From: Blastococcus sp. TF02A-30
Lineage (GTDB): Bacteria > Actinomycetota > Actinomycetes > Mycobacteriales > Geodermatophilaceae
DNA: 64,000 nucleotides
Assembly (NCBI RefSeq): GCF_003319185.1
Contig: NZ_QOHJ01000008.1
Coordinates: forward strand, 164,671 to 228,670
Direction of reading: 5' to 3'
Made by a program: the position numbers and the translations under genes. The notes under the pieces were generated by a model that worked only from the letters and a program-made list of their open reading frames with translations, was not told the DNA's origin and did not search any database. Shown in pieces: positions 50,907-59,607 of the stretch. The stretch's first letter is position 1, and every line of letters starts with the position of its first letter.

Positions 50907-51581
50907 TCACCTCGCGCGGCGGCGCAGCCGGTCCTCGTCCAGGACGACGACCGACTTGCCCTGCAGCTGGATCCAGCCGCGGTGCACGAAGTCGGCCAGG
51001 GCCTTGTTCACCGTCTCGCGGGAGGCGCCGACCAGCTGGGCCAGCTCCTCCTGGGTGAGGTCGTGCTTGACGCGCAGGCCGTCGGAGTCGCGGCTGCCGA
51101 AGCGGTCGGCCATCTGCAGCAGCGCCTTGGCCACGCGGCCGGGGACGTCGGTGAAGATCAGGTCGGCGACCGAGTCGTTGGTGCGGCGCAGACGGCGGGC
51201 CAGCACGCGCAGCAGCTGCTCGCCGATCTCCGGGTGCGCCTCGATCCAGGGGCGCAGCACCGACTGCGGCATGCGGGCCAGCTTCACGTCGGTGACCGCC
51301 GTGGCCGTCGCCGTCCGCGGGCCCGGGTCGAAGACCGAGAGCTCGCCGAACTGGTCCGACGGACCCATGACGGCGAGCACGTTCTCGCGGCCGTCGGGGG
51401 AGCGGCGGGACAGCTTGATCTTGCCGCTCATGACGATGTAGAGGCTGTCGCCGGGCTCGCCCTCGTTGAAGACCACGCGACCGCGGGGGAGGGTGATCGT
51501 CTCGAGACGGCTGATGACGGGGTCCACCGCGTCCTCGGAGAGCCCCTGGAAGAGCCCCGACTGGGCCAGCACCTCGTCCAC
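50907..51581 (-). CDS. crp: cAMP receptor protein, Crp/Fnr family regulator
   Basis: Transcription factor of 224 residues, the exact length of the M. tuberculosis Crp (Rv3676). It has a cyclic-nucleotide domain ([20 protein letters not shown], and [19 protein letters not shown] with the cAMP phosphate site). A hinge helix follows, then a helix-turn-helix ([20 protein letters not shown]). GTG 51581 is chosen over 51596 because it matches the homologue start ([12 protein letters not shown]) and has GAGAGGA 9 nt upstream. The promoter has a TAGACT -10 box (51640-51635, minus) and an adjacent Crp-like half-palindrome, suggesting autoregulation. Confidence 0.93.
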   Translation of the reverse strand: MDEVLAQSGLFQGLSEDAVDPVISRLETITLPRGRVVFNEGEPGDSLYIVMSGKIKLSRRSPDGRENVLAVMGPSDQFGELSVFDPGPRTATATAVTDVKLARMPQSVLRPWIEAHPEIGEQLLRVLARRLRRTNDSVADLIFTDVPGRVAKALLQMADRFGSRDSDGLRVKHDLTQEELAQLVGASRETVNKALADFVHRGWIQLQGKSVVVLDEDRLRRRAR

Positions 51582-51634
51582 TGCACGTCCTCTCACGCTG
51601 TTGCGCGGGCACAGCGGTGCCCGGTTCCGGAGCG

Positions 51635-51662
51635 AGTCTAGGCGGCTGTGCGGTCGGTCACC
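51635..51662 (-). promoter_or_regulatory. crp promoter with Crp-like site
   Basis: The -10 is TAGACT at 51640-51635 on the minus strand, giving a leader of about 45 nt. TGTGCGGTCGGTCACC (51647-51662, plus strand) resembles TGTGA-N6-TCACA, matching 8 of 10 conserved positions, and covers the spacer/-35 region. Confidence 0.5.
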
Positions 51663-51722
51663 CGTTCGGCTGGTGGACGAGTCCCCCTTGCGAGCGAGTC
51701 GGGTCGCTCCGGGGAGGCGCGC

Positions 51723-52016
51723 TCAGACCAGTGGCGGGTTCGACGTGGCGCCGCGTCCGCGCCGGCGGCGGCGCCAGCGGAACAGCGCCCGCCGGATGCC
51801 GGAGTGGGCCAGCGTGTCGACCTCGCCGGGGGTGGCCGTGCTGAGGAACTCGCTGACCTCGCGCTGCGACGGCGGGCGCCGCAGGGGCTCCTCGACCCGC
51901 TCCATGACCAGCAGGAAGGCGATCAGCAGAGGGGGGAAGAGGATGACGCTGAGCGCGACCACTCCGACCTCCTGGTGAGTCCTGCCGTGTCCCGGACCGC
52001 CGTGTCCGCCGTCCAT
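51723..52016 (-). CDS. Small single-helix membrane protein (Rv3675-like position)
   Basis: A 97-residue protein with a His/Gly-rich start, one membrane helix ([20 protein letters not shown]), an acidic linker and a very Arg-rich C-terminal stretch (WRRRRRGRG). M. tuberculosis has a small membrane protein gene at the same place between crp and nth. Function unknown. Confidence 0.65.
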   Translation of the reverse strand: MDGGHGGPGHGRTHQEVGVVALSVILFPPLLIAFLLVMERVEEPLRRPPSQREVSEFLSTATPGEVDTLAHSGIRRALFRWRRRRRGRGATSNPPLV

Positions 52017-52063
52017 GGTCCCACGGACGGTCGCTGTCAGCAGGGCCGCCTACGCTCGACCGC

Positions 52064-52864
52064 GTGTCCGCCCCCGCCTCGCCGCCGGTCTACGCCCGCC
52101 CGGCGCCGCCCCGTCGGCCCACGCTCGCGGCCCGCACGGGGGCGTCGCCCTTCGACCCGGACGAGACGCCGCTGAGCCGCACCCGCCGGGCCCGCCGGAT
52201 GGCGCGGGAGCTCGCCGCCATCCACCCCGACGCGCACTGCGAGCTGGACTTCACCAACGCCTTCGAGCTGCTCGTGGCCACCGTCCTGTCGGCGCAGACC
52301 ACCGACAAGATGGTCAACAAGGTCACGCCCACGCTGTTCGCCCGCTACCCCGACGCCGTCGCGCTGGCGGGCGCCGACCGGGCCGAGCTGGAGCAGATCC
52401 TCAAGCCCACCGGGTTCTTCCGGGCCAAGGCCAACTCGGCGCTGGGTCTGGCCCAGGCGCTCGTCGAGCGCTACGACGGCGAGGTGCCCGGGCGGATGGC
52501 CGACCTCGTGACCCTGCCCGGGGTCGGCCGGAAGACCGCGAACGTCGTCCTGGGCAACGCGTTCGGCGTGCCCGGGCTGACGGTGGACACCCACTTCGGC
52601 CGGCTCGTCCGCCGCTTCGGCTGGACCGGGGAGGAGGACCCGGTCAAGGTCGAGGCGGAGATCGGCGAGCTGATCCCGAAGAAGGAGTGGACCGACTTCT
52701 CCCACCGGGTGATCTTCCACGGGCGGCGGGTGTGCCACGCGAAGAAGGCCGCCTGCGGCGCCTGCGGGCTGGCGAAGTGGTGCCCCTCCTACGGCATCGG
52801 CCCGGTCGACCCCGAGGTGGCCGCGAAGCTGGTGAAGACCCCGGCCGCCTCGGACACCGAGTGA
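52064..52864 (+). CDS. nth: Endonuclease III (DNA glycosylase/AP lyase)
   Basis: Base-excision repair enzyme that removes oxidised pyrimidines and cleaves at abasic sites. The 266-residue protein has helix-hairpin-helix [14 protein letters not shown] with the catalytic Lys, the catalytic Asp in [11 protein letters not shown], and a [4Fe-4S] loop C-x6-C-x2-C-x5-C ([17 protein letters not shown]). An N-terminal Pro/Arg-rich extension of about 40 residues exceeds E. coli Nth. The GTG at 52064 is 7 nt after TACGCT (52051-52056). Its stop overlaps the TlpA-like gene start. Confidence 0.94.
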   Translation: MSAPASPPVYARPAPPRRPTLAARTGASPFDPDETPLSRTRRARRMARELAAIHPDAHCELDFTNAFELLVATVLSAQTTDKMVNKVTPTLFARYPDAVALAGADRAELEQILKPTGFFRAKANSALGLAQALVERYDGEVPGRMADLVTLPGVGRKTANVVLGNAFGVPGLTVDTHFGRLVRRFGWTGEEDPVKVEAEIGELIPKKEWTDFSHRVIFHGRRVCHAKKAACGACGLAKWCPSYGIGPVDPEVAAKLVKTPAASDTE

Positions 52865-53436
52865 TGCGCCGGTCGGCCGTCCTGGCCGCCGCGCTGCTGG
52901 CGCTCACCGCGTGCACCTCCGACGACGGTCAGGACGACGACGGGGCGGCCCAGCCGTCGCCGGGCCCGTCGTCGCTGGTGGCCTGCGCCGAGCAGCCCGA
53001 CCAGCCGGCCCGCGGTGCGGAGCTCATGCCGGCGCTGGTCCTCGACTGCCCGGGCGGCGGCACGCTGGACCTGGGCCGGGCGCCCGGGGTGCCGACGGTG
53101 GTCAACCTGTGGGGCACCTGGTGCCCGCCGTGCCGCGAGGAGATCCCGCTGCTCGAGGAGTTCGCGGGGACGGCCGGAGACGCGGTGCAGGTCGTCGGGG
53201 TGATCAGCAAGGACGGCCGGCCGCAGTCCGAGTCCTTCGCCGAGGACGCGGGCATCACCTACCCGAACGCGTTCGACGGTGACGGGGAGCTCATGACCGA
53301 GCTGGGCCTCAACGTGCTGCCCTTCACCTACCTCCTCGACCCCGAGGGCGGCGTCGCGCACGTGCAGACCGGTCCGGTGCGCTCGGTGCAGGAACTGCGC
53401 GACCTGGTGGCACAGCACCTGGGCGTGCAGCTGTGA
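52864..53436 (+). CDS. TlpA/ResA-like thioredoxin-fold lipoprotein
   Basis: A 190-residue extracytoplasmic thiol-disulfide protein. Lipobox LTAC (Cys about residue 17) is followed by an acidic/Pro linker, then a thioredoxin domain with active site WCPPC in VVNLWGTWCPPCREE, and cis-Pro region VLPFTYLLD. An extra Cys pair (VACAEQ and LDCPGG) lies before the domain. Family members reduce apocytochromes or fold secreted proteins. It overlaps nth by 1 nt and the Nudix by 4 nt. Confidence 0.87.
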   Translation: MRRSAVLAAALLALTACTSDDGQDDDGAAQPSPGPSSLVACAEQPDQPARGAELMPALVLDCPGGGTLDLGRAPGVPTVVNLWGTWCPPCREEIPLLEEFAGTAGDAVQVVGVISKDGRPQSESFAEDAGITYPNAFDGDGELMTELGLNVLPFTYLLDPEGGVAHVQTGPVRSVQELRDLVAQHLGVQL

Positions 53437-54185
53437 CCTCCGCCGACGGGCTGCCCGACTACCTGCTCCGCCTGCTCGAGCGGGCCGACGACCTCCCGCT
53501 GCGCCACCGGATGCCCCAGGCGAGCTCCACCGCCCGGCGCTCGGCGGTGCTGATCCTCTTCGGCGAGGGGCCCGACGGCCCCGACCTGCTGCTGATCGAG
53601 AAGTCGGCGCACCTGCGCAGCCACGCCGGCCAGCCGGCGTTCCCCGGCGGCGGCGTCGACCCGGGCGACGACTTCCCCGTGGGCACCGCGCTGCGCGAGG
53701 CCCAGGAGGAGGCCGGCATCGACCCGGCCGGCGTCCGCGTGCTCACCACGCTGCAGGAGCTCTACCTGCCGCCGTCGGACCGCCTCGTCGTCCCCGTCGT
53801 CGGCTGGTGGGACGACCCCCGCGACGTGACCGTCGGCGACCCGCACGAGGTCGCCCGGGTCGCCCGCGTGCCCTTGGCCGACCTCACCGACCCGGCCAAC
53901 CGGTACCGGCTGCGCCACCCCAGCGGCTACCTCGGCCCGGCGTTCTGCGTCGCGGACATGGAGGTCTGGGGGTTCACCGCCGGCCTGCTCGACGCCGTCC
54001 TGGAGGCCGCGGGGCTGGCCCGGCCGTGGGACACCACCGACGTGCGGCCGATGGAGCTGGAGAAGGTGCGGCCCTACACGCTGCCGGGCTCGGGCGACGA
54101 CGACCCGGCGGGCGACTCCGCCGCGCCGACCGTCGCCGATCCCGCGCCGGACGGGGCTCCGGCGCGTACGGTTCCGCCCCGATGA
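53433..54185 (+). CDS. CoA-diphosphatase-type Nudix hydrolase
   Basis: A 250-residue Nudix protein with box GGGVDPGDDFPVGTALREAQ then EEAGI. The preceding LRSHAGQPAFPGGG stretch marks the CoA pyrophosphatase (NudL/Rv3672-like) subgroup. The predicted reaction is cleavage of CoA to phosphopantetheine and 3',5'-ADP. The last 40 residues are an Asp/Pro-rich tail. The GTG overlaps the previous stop. Confidence 0.86.
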   Translation: MTSADGLPDYLLRLLERADDLPLRHRMPQASSTARRSAVLILFGEGPDGPDLLLIEKSAHLRSHAGQPAFPGGGVDPGDDFPVGTALREAQEEAGIDPAGVRVLTTLQELYLPPSDRLVVPVVGWWDDPRDVTVGDPHEVARVARVPLADLTDPANRYRLRHPSGYLGPAFCVADMEVWGFTAGLLDAVLEAAGLARPWDTTDVRPMELEKVRPYTLPGSGDDDPAGDSAAPTVADPAPDGAPARTVPPR

Positions 54186-54634
54186 CGGGGCGTTCTCGGA
54201 GACGGATGACGGCGGCCGGCGCAGGGGTCGCGCTCGCGCTCGCGCTGACGGGCTGCGGCGGCTCAGGGGACGACGGCCGGTCCTCGGCTCCCTCCTCGGC
54301 GGCCGAGGAGTTCGGCGTGGTGACCATCGCGGAGGACGGCGTCCAGGAGGTCACGCTCCGGACCCAGGACGACTTCGTCTTCACCCCCGACCGGTTCACC
54401 GTCGCCCCGGGCGAGGTGCGGCTGACCGTGGTGAACGCCGCCGAGGAGATGACCCACAACCTCGAGTTCGACGAGGGGGCCGGTCCCGAGCCGATCGGGG
54501 CGGGCATCGACTTCCTCGCCCCCGGCCAGGAGATGACCATCGACTTCACGGTCACCGTCCCCGGCGACCACCCGTTCACCTGCACCTTCCACACCCGGCA
54601 GGGGCAGGTCGGCACGATGACGGTCCGCGGCTGA
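54182..54634 (+). CDS. Cupredoxin-like lipoprotein
   Basis: A secreted lipoprotein of 150 residues with lipobox LTGC (Cys about residue 25), a Ser/Asp linker and a cupredoxin domain. Probable copper ligands are His in MTHNLEF, Cys and His in FTCTFH, and Met in GQVGTM, the plastocyanin/azurin type-1 order. It may transfer electrons or store copper outside the membrane. No gene of this kind occupies this slot in the M. tuberculosis cluster, so it is a lineage-specific insertion. Overlaps the Nudix stop (ATGA). Confidence 0.8.
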   Translation: MTGRSRRRMTAAGAGVALALALTGCGGSGDDGRSSAPSSAAEEFGVVTIAEDGVQEVTLRTQDDFVFTPDRFTVAPGEVRLTVVNAAEEMTHNLEFDEGAGPEPIGAGIDFLAPGQEMTIDFTVTVPGDHPFTCTFHTRQGQVGTMTVRG

Positions 54635-54659
54635 TGGCGGCCGCGCGCGGCCGGCGGGG

Positions 54660-55850
54660 GTGCTGACCGTGTCCTTGGCGGACGTGCTGCTCATCGTCCT
54701 CGCGATGGTCTTCGCCCTGTCCGGGTTCCGGCAGGGGCTGGTGGTGTCGGCCGCCTCCATCGCCGGGTTCCTCGTCGGGGCCGTCGTCGGCGCGCAGCTG
54801 TCCGGCGCGGTCGCGGACCGCATCGACGGTTCCAGCGTGAGCCGGGTCTTCGCCGCGCTGGTCGTGGTCCTCGCCGGCGCGCTGCTCGGCCAGATCCTGT
54901 TCGGTGCCGTCGGTCGCGCGCTGCGCCGCAGGATGACCTGGGAACCGGCGAAGCTCGCCGACTCGGTCGCCGGTGCGGTGGTGTCCGCCGCCGCCGTCCT
55001 GCTCGTCGCGTGGATGGTCGCCTCGCCGCTGGCCAGCTCACCGTTCCCCGCGGTGGCCAGCCAGGTGCGCCAGTCGGCCCTGGTGCAGGCCGTGGACCAC
55101 GCCATGCCCGACGGCCTGCGCGCGGTCTACGACGACCTGCGCGACGCCATCGACCGGCGCGGGCTGCCCGACGTGCTGGACCCGCTCACGCCCACCCAGG
55201 TCCGCGACGTCCCCGCCCCCGACCCGGCGCTGCAGAACAGCCCGGTCGTGGCCGGGGTGCAGGACTCGGTGGTCAAGATCAGCGGGGTCGCCCCGTCGTG
55301 CTCGCGGCAGATCGACGGCTCCGGCTTCGTGTACGCGCCCGAGCGGGTCATGACCAACGCGCACGTGCTCGCCGGCGTCACCGAGCCCACCGTCGAAGCC
55401 GACGGCGAGCGGTACGACGCCACGCCGGTGTACGTCGACGAGGAGATCGACGTCGCCGTCCTGGCCGTCCCCGGGCTGCCCGAGACGGCCCTGACGTTCA
55501 CGCCGCAGCCGGCCGCGGCCGGGGACGACGCGATCATCATGGGCTTCCCCGGGGGCGGTGACTTCTACGTCGGCGCGGCCCGCGTGCGCGACCGCGTGGA
55601 CATCCGGGGTCCCGACTTCCGCGACACCCGCACGGTCGTCCGCGACGTCTACGCGCTGTTCGGCAGCGTCCGCGCCGGCAACTCCGGCGGGCCGCTGTTC
55701 GCCTCCGACGGCACGGTGCTCGGCGTCGTGTTCGCCTCGGCCATCGACGACCCGAACACCGGCTACGCCCTGACCGGACCGCAGGTGGCGGAGGCGGCGA
55801 CGGCCGGCAGCCAGGCGCGCACCGCCGTCAGCACCGGCCCGTGCGAGTAG
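54660..55850 (+). CDS. marP: Membrane serine protease, MarP-like
   Basis: Periplasmic trypsin-like protease on four N-terminal helices (CvpA-like, residues about 5-125). The catalytic triad is His235 (TNAHVLAG), Asp264 (EEIDVAVL) and Ser342 (RAGNSGGPLF), almost exactly the positions reported for M. tuberculosis MarP (Rv3671c), which supports the start at 54660; GTG 54669 is an alternative with GGGGG 8 nt upstream. A Cys in PSCSR and another in the C-terminal GPCE could form a disulfide. MarP protects mycobacteria against acid and oxidative stress. Confidence 0.88.
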   Translation: MLTVSLADVLLIVLAMVFALSGFRQGLVVSAASIAGFLVGAVVGAQLSGAVADRIDGSSVSRVFAALVVVLAGALLGQILFGAVGRALRRRMTWEPAKLADSVAGAVVSAAAVLLVAWMVASPLASSPFPAVASQVRQSALVQAVDHAMPDGLRAVYDDLRDAIDRRGLPDVLDPLTPTQVRDVPAPDPALQNSPVVAGVQDSVVKISGVAPSCSRQIDGSGFVYAPERVMTNAHVLAGVTEPTVEADGERYDATPVYVDEEIDVAVLAVPGLPETALTFTPQPAAAGDDAIIMGFPGGGDFYVGAARVRDRVDIRGPDFRDTRTVVRDVYALFGSVRAGNSGGPLFASDGTVLGVVFASAIDDPNTGYALTGPQVAEAATAGSQARTAVSTGPCE

Positions 55851-55922
55851 AAGGACCCCTTCGCCCCCCACCACTCGCTCCGCTCGCGGCGGGTCCCTGC
55901 GAAGGGGCCGCTCCAGCACGTC
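55850..55922. repeat. C-rich/G-rich hairpin repeat, copy 3 (bidirectional terminator)
   Basis: From the marP stop to the stop of the convergent hydrolase gene. It begins GAAGGACCCCTTCGC, passes CTCGCTCCGCTCGCGG and ends GCGAAGGGGCCGCTCCAGCACG. Arms 55856-55864 and 55899-55907 pair perfectly (9 bp). Shares motifs with copies at 43309 and 49261. Confidence 0.6.
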
Positions 55923-56859
55923 ACGCCGGGCGCTGGCGCGCCCAGTCGGCGATGAGCCGGGTGATCTCGTCGGGGGTCTCCTCGGGGAGGAAGTGCCCGA
56001 GCCCGGGGAGCTCCCGCCACTGGTACTCGCCGGCGACGTAGCGGCCCGAGCCCCGCGCGCTGTCGGCGAGCACGCAGGGATCCAGCGAGCCGTGCACCTG
56101 CAGGGTGGGGGCGGTGATCGGCGCGGCCATCCGGCGCGCGTAGCGCAGCCCGTCGGGACGCAGCTGCGAGCGACCGGCCCACCGGTAGTACTCCATCGCC
56201 CCGTACGCGGCCTGCGGGATCCGGGCGGCGGAGCGGTAGCGCTCCACGGCGGCCGCGAAGTCGGCGGTCCGGGCCCACTCGGGCCCGGCCCAGCGCTGCA
56301 GGAGGTCGGCGACCGGGTCGTCGTCCACGCGGGTGAGCCGCCGCTCCGGCAACCGCGGCACCTGGAAACCCAGCGCGTGCCGCAGCGCCTTCCGCTGCCG
56401 GGCATCGGTCATGGCGGCCCGCAGCCGGCGCGGGTGGGCCATCGACAGGACGACGAGCCGGCGGACCGTGCGCGGGTGCAGCGCCGCCATCGTCCAGGCC
56501 AGCAGACCGCCCCAGTCGTGGCCGACGACGACCGCCTCCCGCTCGCCCAGCGCCCGGACCAGGGCGGCGACGTCTGCCGACAGGGTGGGCAGGTCGTAGC
56601 CGCGCGGCGGCTTGTCGCTGGCGCCGTAGCCGCGCAGGTCCGGGGCCACGACGTGGAACCCGGCGTCGGCCAGCCCGGTGATCTGGTGCCGCCAGGTCCA
56701 CCAGAACTGCGGGAAGCCGTGCAGCAGCAGCACCAGCGGCCCCTGCCCCGCCTCGGCGGCGTGCAGGCTGATGCCGTTGGCGGAGATGTCGCGGTGGGTC
56801 CACGGCCCCGGCAGCAGGACGCTGGTGGCGTCCGGGGGGCCGTCCGGCAGAACGGTCAC
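55921..56859 (-). CDS. Alpha/beta hydrolase, epoxide-hydrolase-like (EphE position)
   Basis: A 312-residue cytoplasmic hydrolase. It has HGFPQFWWTWRHQ (oxyanion HGxP), PDLRGYGASDKP, the nucleophile Asp in GHDWGG, the lid region RYRSAARIPQAAYGAMEYYR (possible epoxide-polarising Tyr), and catalytic His in LPGLGHFLPEE. The Asp nucleophile and DWGG context favour epoxide hydrolase over esterase. The M. tuberculosis counterpart in this cluster is EphE (Rv3670). It follows the holin-like gene, 11 nt downstream. Confidence 0.83.
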   Translation of the reverse strand: MTVLPDGPPDATSVLLPGPWTHRDISANGISLHAAEAGQGPLVLLLHGFPQFWWTWRHQITGLADAGFHVVAPDLRGYGASDKPPRGYDLPTLSADVAALVRALGEREAVVVGHDWGGLLAWTMAALHPRTVRRLVVLSMAHPRRLRAAMTDARQRKALRHALGFQVPRLPERRLTRVDDDPVADLLQRWAGPEWARTADFAAAVERYRSAARIPQAAYGAMEYYRWAGRSQLRPDGLRYARRMAAPITAPTLQVHGSLDPCVLADSARGSGRYVAGEYQWRELPGLGHFLPEETPDEITRLIADWARQRPA

Positions 56860-56870
56860 GCGGCGGTCGG

Positions 56871-57374
56871 CTACAGCTGGTAGTTCTCGGTGCCCTGCCG
56901 CCGGACCTGCCCGTTGCTCACCTCGGGGACGGCGCGGTGGCGCTCACCGGGGGCCTCGCGGTGCAGCACCTCGGGCAGGTCGTGCAGCGTCTCCAGCGTC
57001 CGCTCGGGCTTCTCGATCTTCTTCAGCATCCGCTTGCCGATCATCGCGGCGATGCCGGCGACCAGCAGGAGGAAGACGGTCACGATGAGGAAGGCCACCC
57101 ACCGGGGCATCCAGAGGTCGAGCACCTCGGCCAGGGTGATGAACAGGTAGATGCTGGCGAAGGCGGCCAGGACACCGGCGGCGCCGAACAGGCCGACGCT
57201 GATGCCGGCCTTCTTCGCCGAGCTGCTGATCTCGGCCTTGGCCAGCTCGACCTCGCCGCGGAGCAGCGTGGACAGGTCGCCCATGGCGCTCTGCACGAGC
57301 GTGCCGATCGAGGGCTCGTCGGATCCGGTGGAGACGGTGGACCCGGTGGTCCGGCCGGTCACGCTGTGGGCCAC
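56871..57374 (-). CDS. Holin-superfamily III-like (DUF1469) membrane protein
   Basis: A 167-residue protein with an amphipathic region (LVQSAMGDLSTLLRGEVELA), two membrane helices (about 65-85 and 95-115) and a charged C-terminal tail. Family name 'phage holin' is historical; members are usually housekeeping membrane proteins. The GTG has GAGGAGG 8 nt upstream. It is the first gene of the pair with the hydrolase. Confidence 0.8.
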   Translation of the reverse strand: MAHSVTGRTTGSTVSTGSDEPSIGTLVQSAMGDLSTLLRGEVELAKAEISSSAKKAGISVGLFGAAGVLAAFASIYLFITLAEVLDLWMPRWVAFLIVTVFLLLVAGIAAMIGKRMLKKIEKPERTLETLHDLPEVLHREAPGERHRAVPEVSNGQVRRQGTENYQL

Positions 57375-57463
57375 GGCGGGGCCTCCTCGTCGGTCTGCTC
57401 TGCGGGCGGGAACTGCTGTCCGGGAAATCCTGCCCCACGCGGCGCCCCGGCGCGCCCTCACCT

Positions 57464-57490
57464 CCCCGGGTGGGGTGACCCCACCCGGGG
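57464..57490 (-). terminator. Terminator of acs
   Basis: A perfect 12-bp stem (57464-57475 with 57479-57490) and a 3-nt loop, 14 nt after the acs stop. Confidence 0.75.
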
Positions 57491-57504
57491 GGGCGCGGCG
57501 TCGT

Positions 57505-59457
57505 TCAGTCCTCGGACGGCGTCGCCGGCAGCTTCTCCTTGATCAGCTCCATGACCGAGGAGTCGGTGAGCGTGGTGACGTCGCCCAGCTCCCGGTTCTC
57601 CGCGATGTCGCGGAGCAGGCGGCGCATGATCTTGCCGGAGCGGGTCTTCGGCAGCTCCTGCACGACCATGATCTGCCGCGGCTTGGCGATCGGCCCGATG
57701 TCGCGGGCGACGTGGTTGCGCAGGGTCTGCACCAGCTCGTCGCCGGAGTCCTCGGCGGTGCCGCGCAGGATGACGAAGGCGACGATGCCCTGGCCGGTGG
57801 TCGGGTCGCTGGCGCCCACCACGGCCGCCTCGGCGACGGTCGGGTGACCGACCAGCGAGGACTCCACCTCGGTGGTGGAGATGCGGTGGCCCGACACGTT
57901 CATCACGTCGTCGACCCGGCCGAGCAGCCAGATGTTGCCGTCGGCGTCCTTCTTCGCGCCGTCGCCGGCGAAGTAGACGTTCTTCCCGAACCGCGACCAG
58001 TACGTGTCGACGTAGCGGTCGTCGTCGCCCCAGATGGTGCGCAGCATCGACGGCCACGGCTCGGTGAGCACCAGCAGCCCGGTGGAGTCGTCGCCGAGCT
58101 CGTTGCCCTCGTCGTCGACGACCTTGGCGGAGATGCCCGGGAACGGGTGCTGCGCCGAGCCGGGCACCAGGCTGGTGACCCCGGGCAGCGGCGTGATCAT
58201 GTGCGCGCCGGTCTCGGTCTGCCACCAGGTGTCCACGATCGGGCAGCGGCCCCCGCCGATGTGCTCGTGGTACCAGAGCCAGGCCTCCGGGTTGATCGGC
58301 TCGCCCACCGAGCCGAGCAGCCGCAGCGTGGTCAGGTCGAAGCCGGCGGGGATGTCCTCGCCCCACTTCATGAACGTCCGGATCACCGTCGGCGCGGTGT
58401 ACAGGACGGTGACGCCGTACTTCTGGATCAGCTCGAACCAGCGGCCCCGGTGCGGGGTCTCCGGCGTCCCCTCGTACATGACGCTCGTCGCCCGGTTGGC
58501 CAGCGGCCCGTAGACGATGTAGCTGTGGCCGGTGACCCAGCCGACGTCGGCCGCCGTCCAGTAGACGTCGGTGTCCGGCTTGAGGTCGAAGGTCGCCCAG
58601 TGCGTGTAGGCGACCTGGGTCAGGTACCCGCCGGTGGTGTGCAGGATGCCCTTGGGCTTCGCCGTCGTCCCGGACGTGTACATGATGTAGAGCGGGTGCT
58701 CGGCGTCGAACGCCTCGGGCGTGTGCTCGGGGGACTGGCGGTCGACCAGGTCGTGCCACCACACGTCGCGGCCCTCGGTCCACTCGACGTCCTGCTCGGT
58801 GCGGCGGACGACGAGCACCGAGCGGACCCCCTCGGTGCGGGTGAGCGCCTCGTCGACGTTGGGCTTGAGGGCGCTGGGGGCCCCGCGCCGGTAGCCGCCG
58901 TCGGCGGTGATGACCACCTGGGCGCCGGCGTCGGTGATCCGGCTGGCCAGCGCGTCGGGGGAGAAGCCGCCGAAGACCACCATGTGGACGGCGCCGATGC
59001 GGGCGCAGGCCAGCATCGCGATCACCGTCTCCGGGATCATCGGCATGTAGATGGCGACCCGGTCGCCGGCCTGGACGCCGAGCTCGAGCAGGGCGTTGGC
59101 GGCCCTGCTGACGTCGTCCTTGAGCTGGGCGTAGGTGATGGTCCGGGTGTCGCCGGGCTCGCCCTCCCAGTGGTAGGCGACCTGCTCGCCGTGCCCGGCC
59201 TCGACGTGCCGGTCGACGCAGTTGTAGGCGACGTTGAGCTTGCCGCCGACGAACCACTTGGCGAAGGGCGGGTTGCTCCAGTCGAGCACCTCGTCCCAGG
59301 GCTGCTCCCAGTGCAGGCGCTCGGCGGCCTTCGCCCAGAACGCCAGCCGGTCGCGGGAGGCCTCGTCGTAGACGTCGGGGCCGACGTTGGCCTGCGCGGT
59401 GATCTGCTCGGGCGGGCTGAACGTCCGGCCCTCCGTCGAGGTCGTCGTCTCGCTCAT
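57505..59457 (-). CDS. acs: Acetyl-CoA synthetase
   Basis: Activates acetate to acetyl-CoA through acetyl-AMP in the cytoplasm. The 650 residues match the enzyme length. Visible motifs are the AMP-binding loop [23 protein letters not shown], and the C-terminal [11 protein letters not shown] with the Lys that is acetylated for control in other bacteria. The ATG at 59457 has GGGGAGG 8 nt upstream, and is preferred to an upstream in-frame start. The promoter carries TACCGT and a perfect TGTGGC-tccc-GCCACA palindrome, a Crp-like site. Confidence 0.95.
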   Translation of the reverse strand: MSETTTSTEGRTFSPPEQITAQANVGPDVYDEASRDRLAFWAKAAERLHWEQPWDEVLDWSNPPFAKWFVGGKLNVAYNCVDRHVEAGHGEQVAYHWEGEPGDTRTITYAQLKDDVSRAANALLELGVQAGDRVAIYMPMIPETVIAMLACARIGAVHMVVFGGFSPDALASRITDAGAQVVITADGGYRRGAPSALKPNVDEALTRTEGVRSVLVVRRTEQDVEWTEGRDVWWHDLVDRQSPEHTPEAFDAEHPLYIMYTSGTTAKPKGILHTTGGYLTQVAYTHWATFDLKPDTDVYWTAADVGWVTGHSYIVYGPLANRATSVMYEGTPETPHRGRWFELIQKYGVTVLYTAPTVIRTFMKWGEDIPAGFDLTTLRLLGSVGEPINPEAWLWYHEHIGGGRCPIVDTWWQTETGAHMITPLPGVTSLVPGSAQHPFPGISAKVVDDEGNELGDDSTGLLVLTEPWPSMLRTIWGDDDRYVDTYWSRFGKNVYFAGDGAKKDADGNIWLLGRVDDVMNVSGHRISTTEVESSLVGHPTVAEAAVVGASDPTTGQGIVAFVILRGTAEDSGDELVQTLRNHVARDIGPIAKPRQIMVVQELPKTRSGKIMRRLLRDIAENRELGDVTTLTDSSVMELIKEKLPATPSED

Positions 59458-59510
59458 GCGGTACCTCCCCTTCCGGCGGCGCGCCCTCTCCGGCGCTGCC
59501 ACGCACGCGT

Positions 59511-59531
59511 TGTGGCTCCCGCCACACGGTA
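59511..59531 (-). promoter_or_regulatory. acs promoter with Crp-like palindrome
   Basis: On the minus strand TACCGT (59531-59526) is the probable -10; the leader is about 60 nt. The perfect palindrome TGTGGCTCCCGCCACA (59511-59526) keeps the TGTG-N8-CACA frame of Crp sites and lies over the expected transcription start, where a bound factor would repress. Confidence 0.5.
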
Positions 59532-59607
59532 GGGCGCGCCGGCCTGCACGTCTGCCCCGGGGACGGTGGGCGGCTGGTTCCGCGCGACGGCCGGTCAGAC
59601 TGACCCC

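Noticed and set aside
57151..59532. Very long open frame (793 codons) on the plus strand opposite acs
   Set aside because: Antisense shadow of a high-GC gene: no ribosome site, composition rich in Val/Asp/Gly/Arg, and the minus strand encodes a complete acetyl-CoA synthetase.
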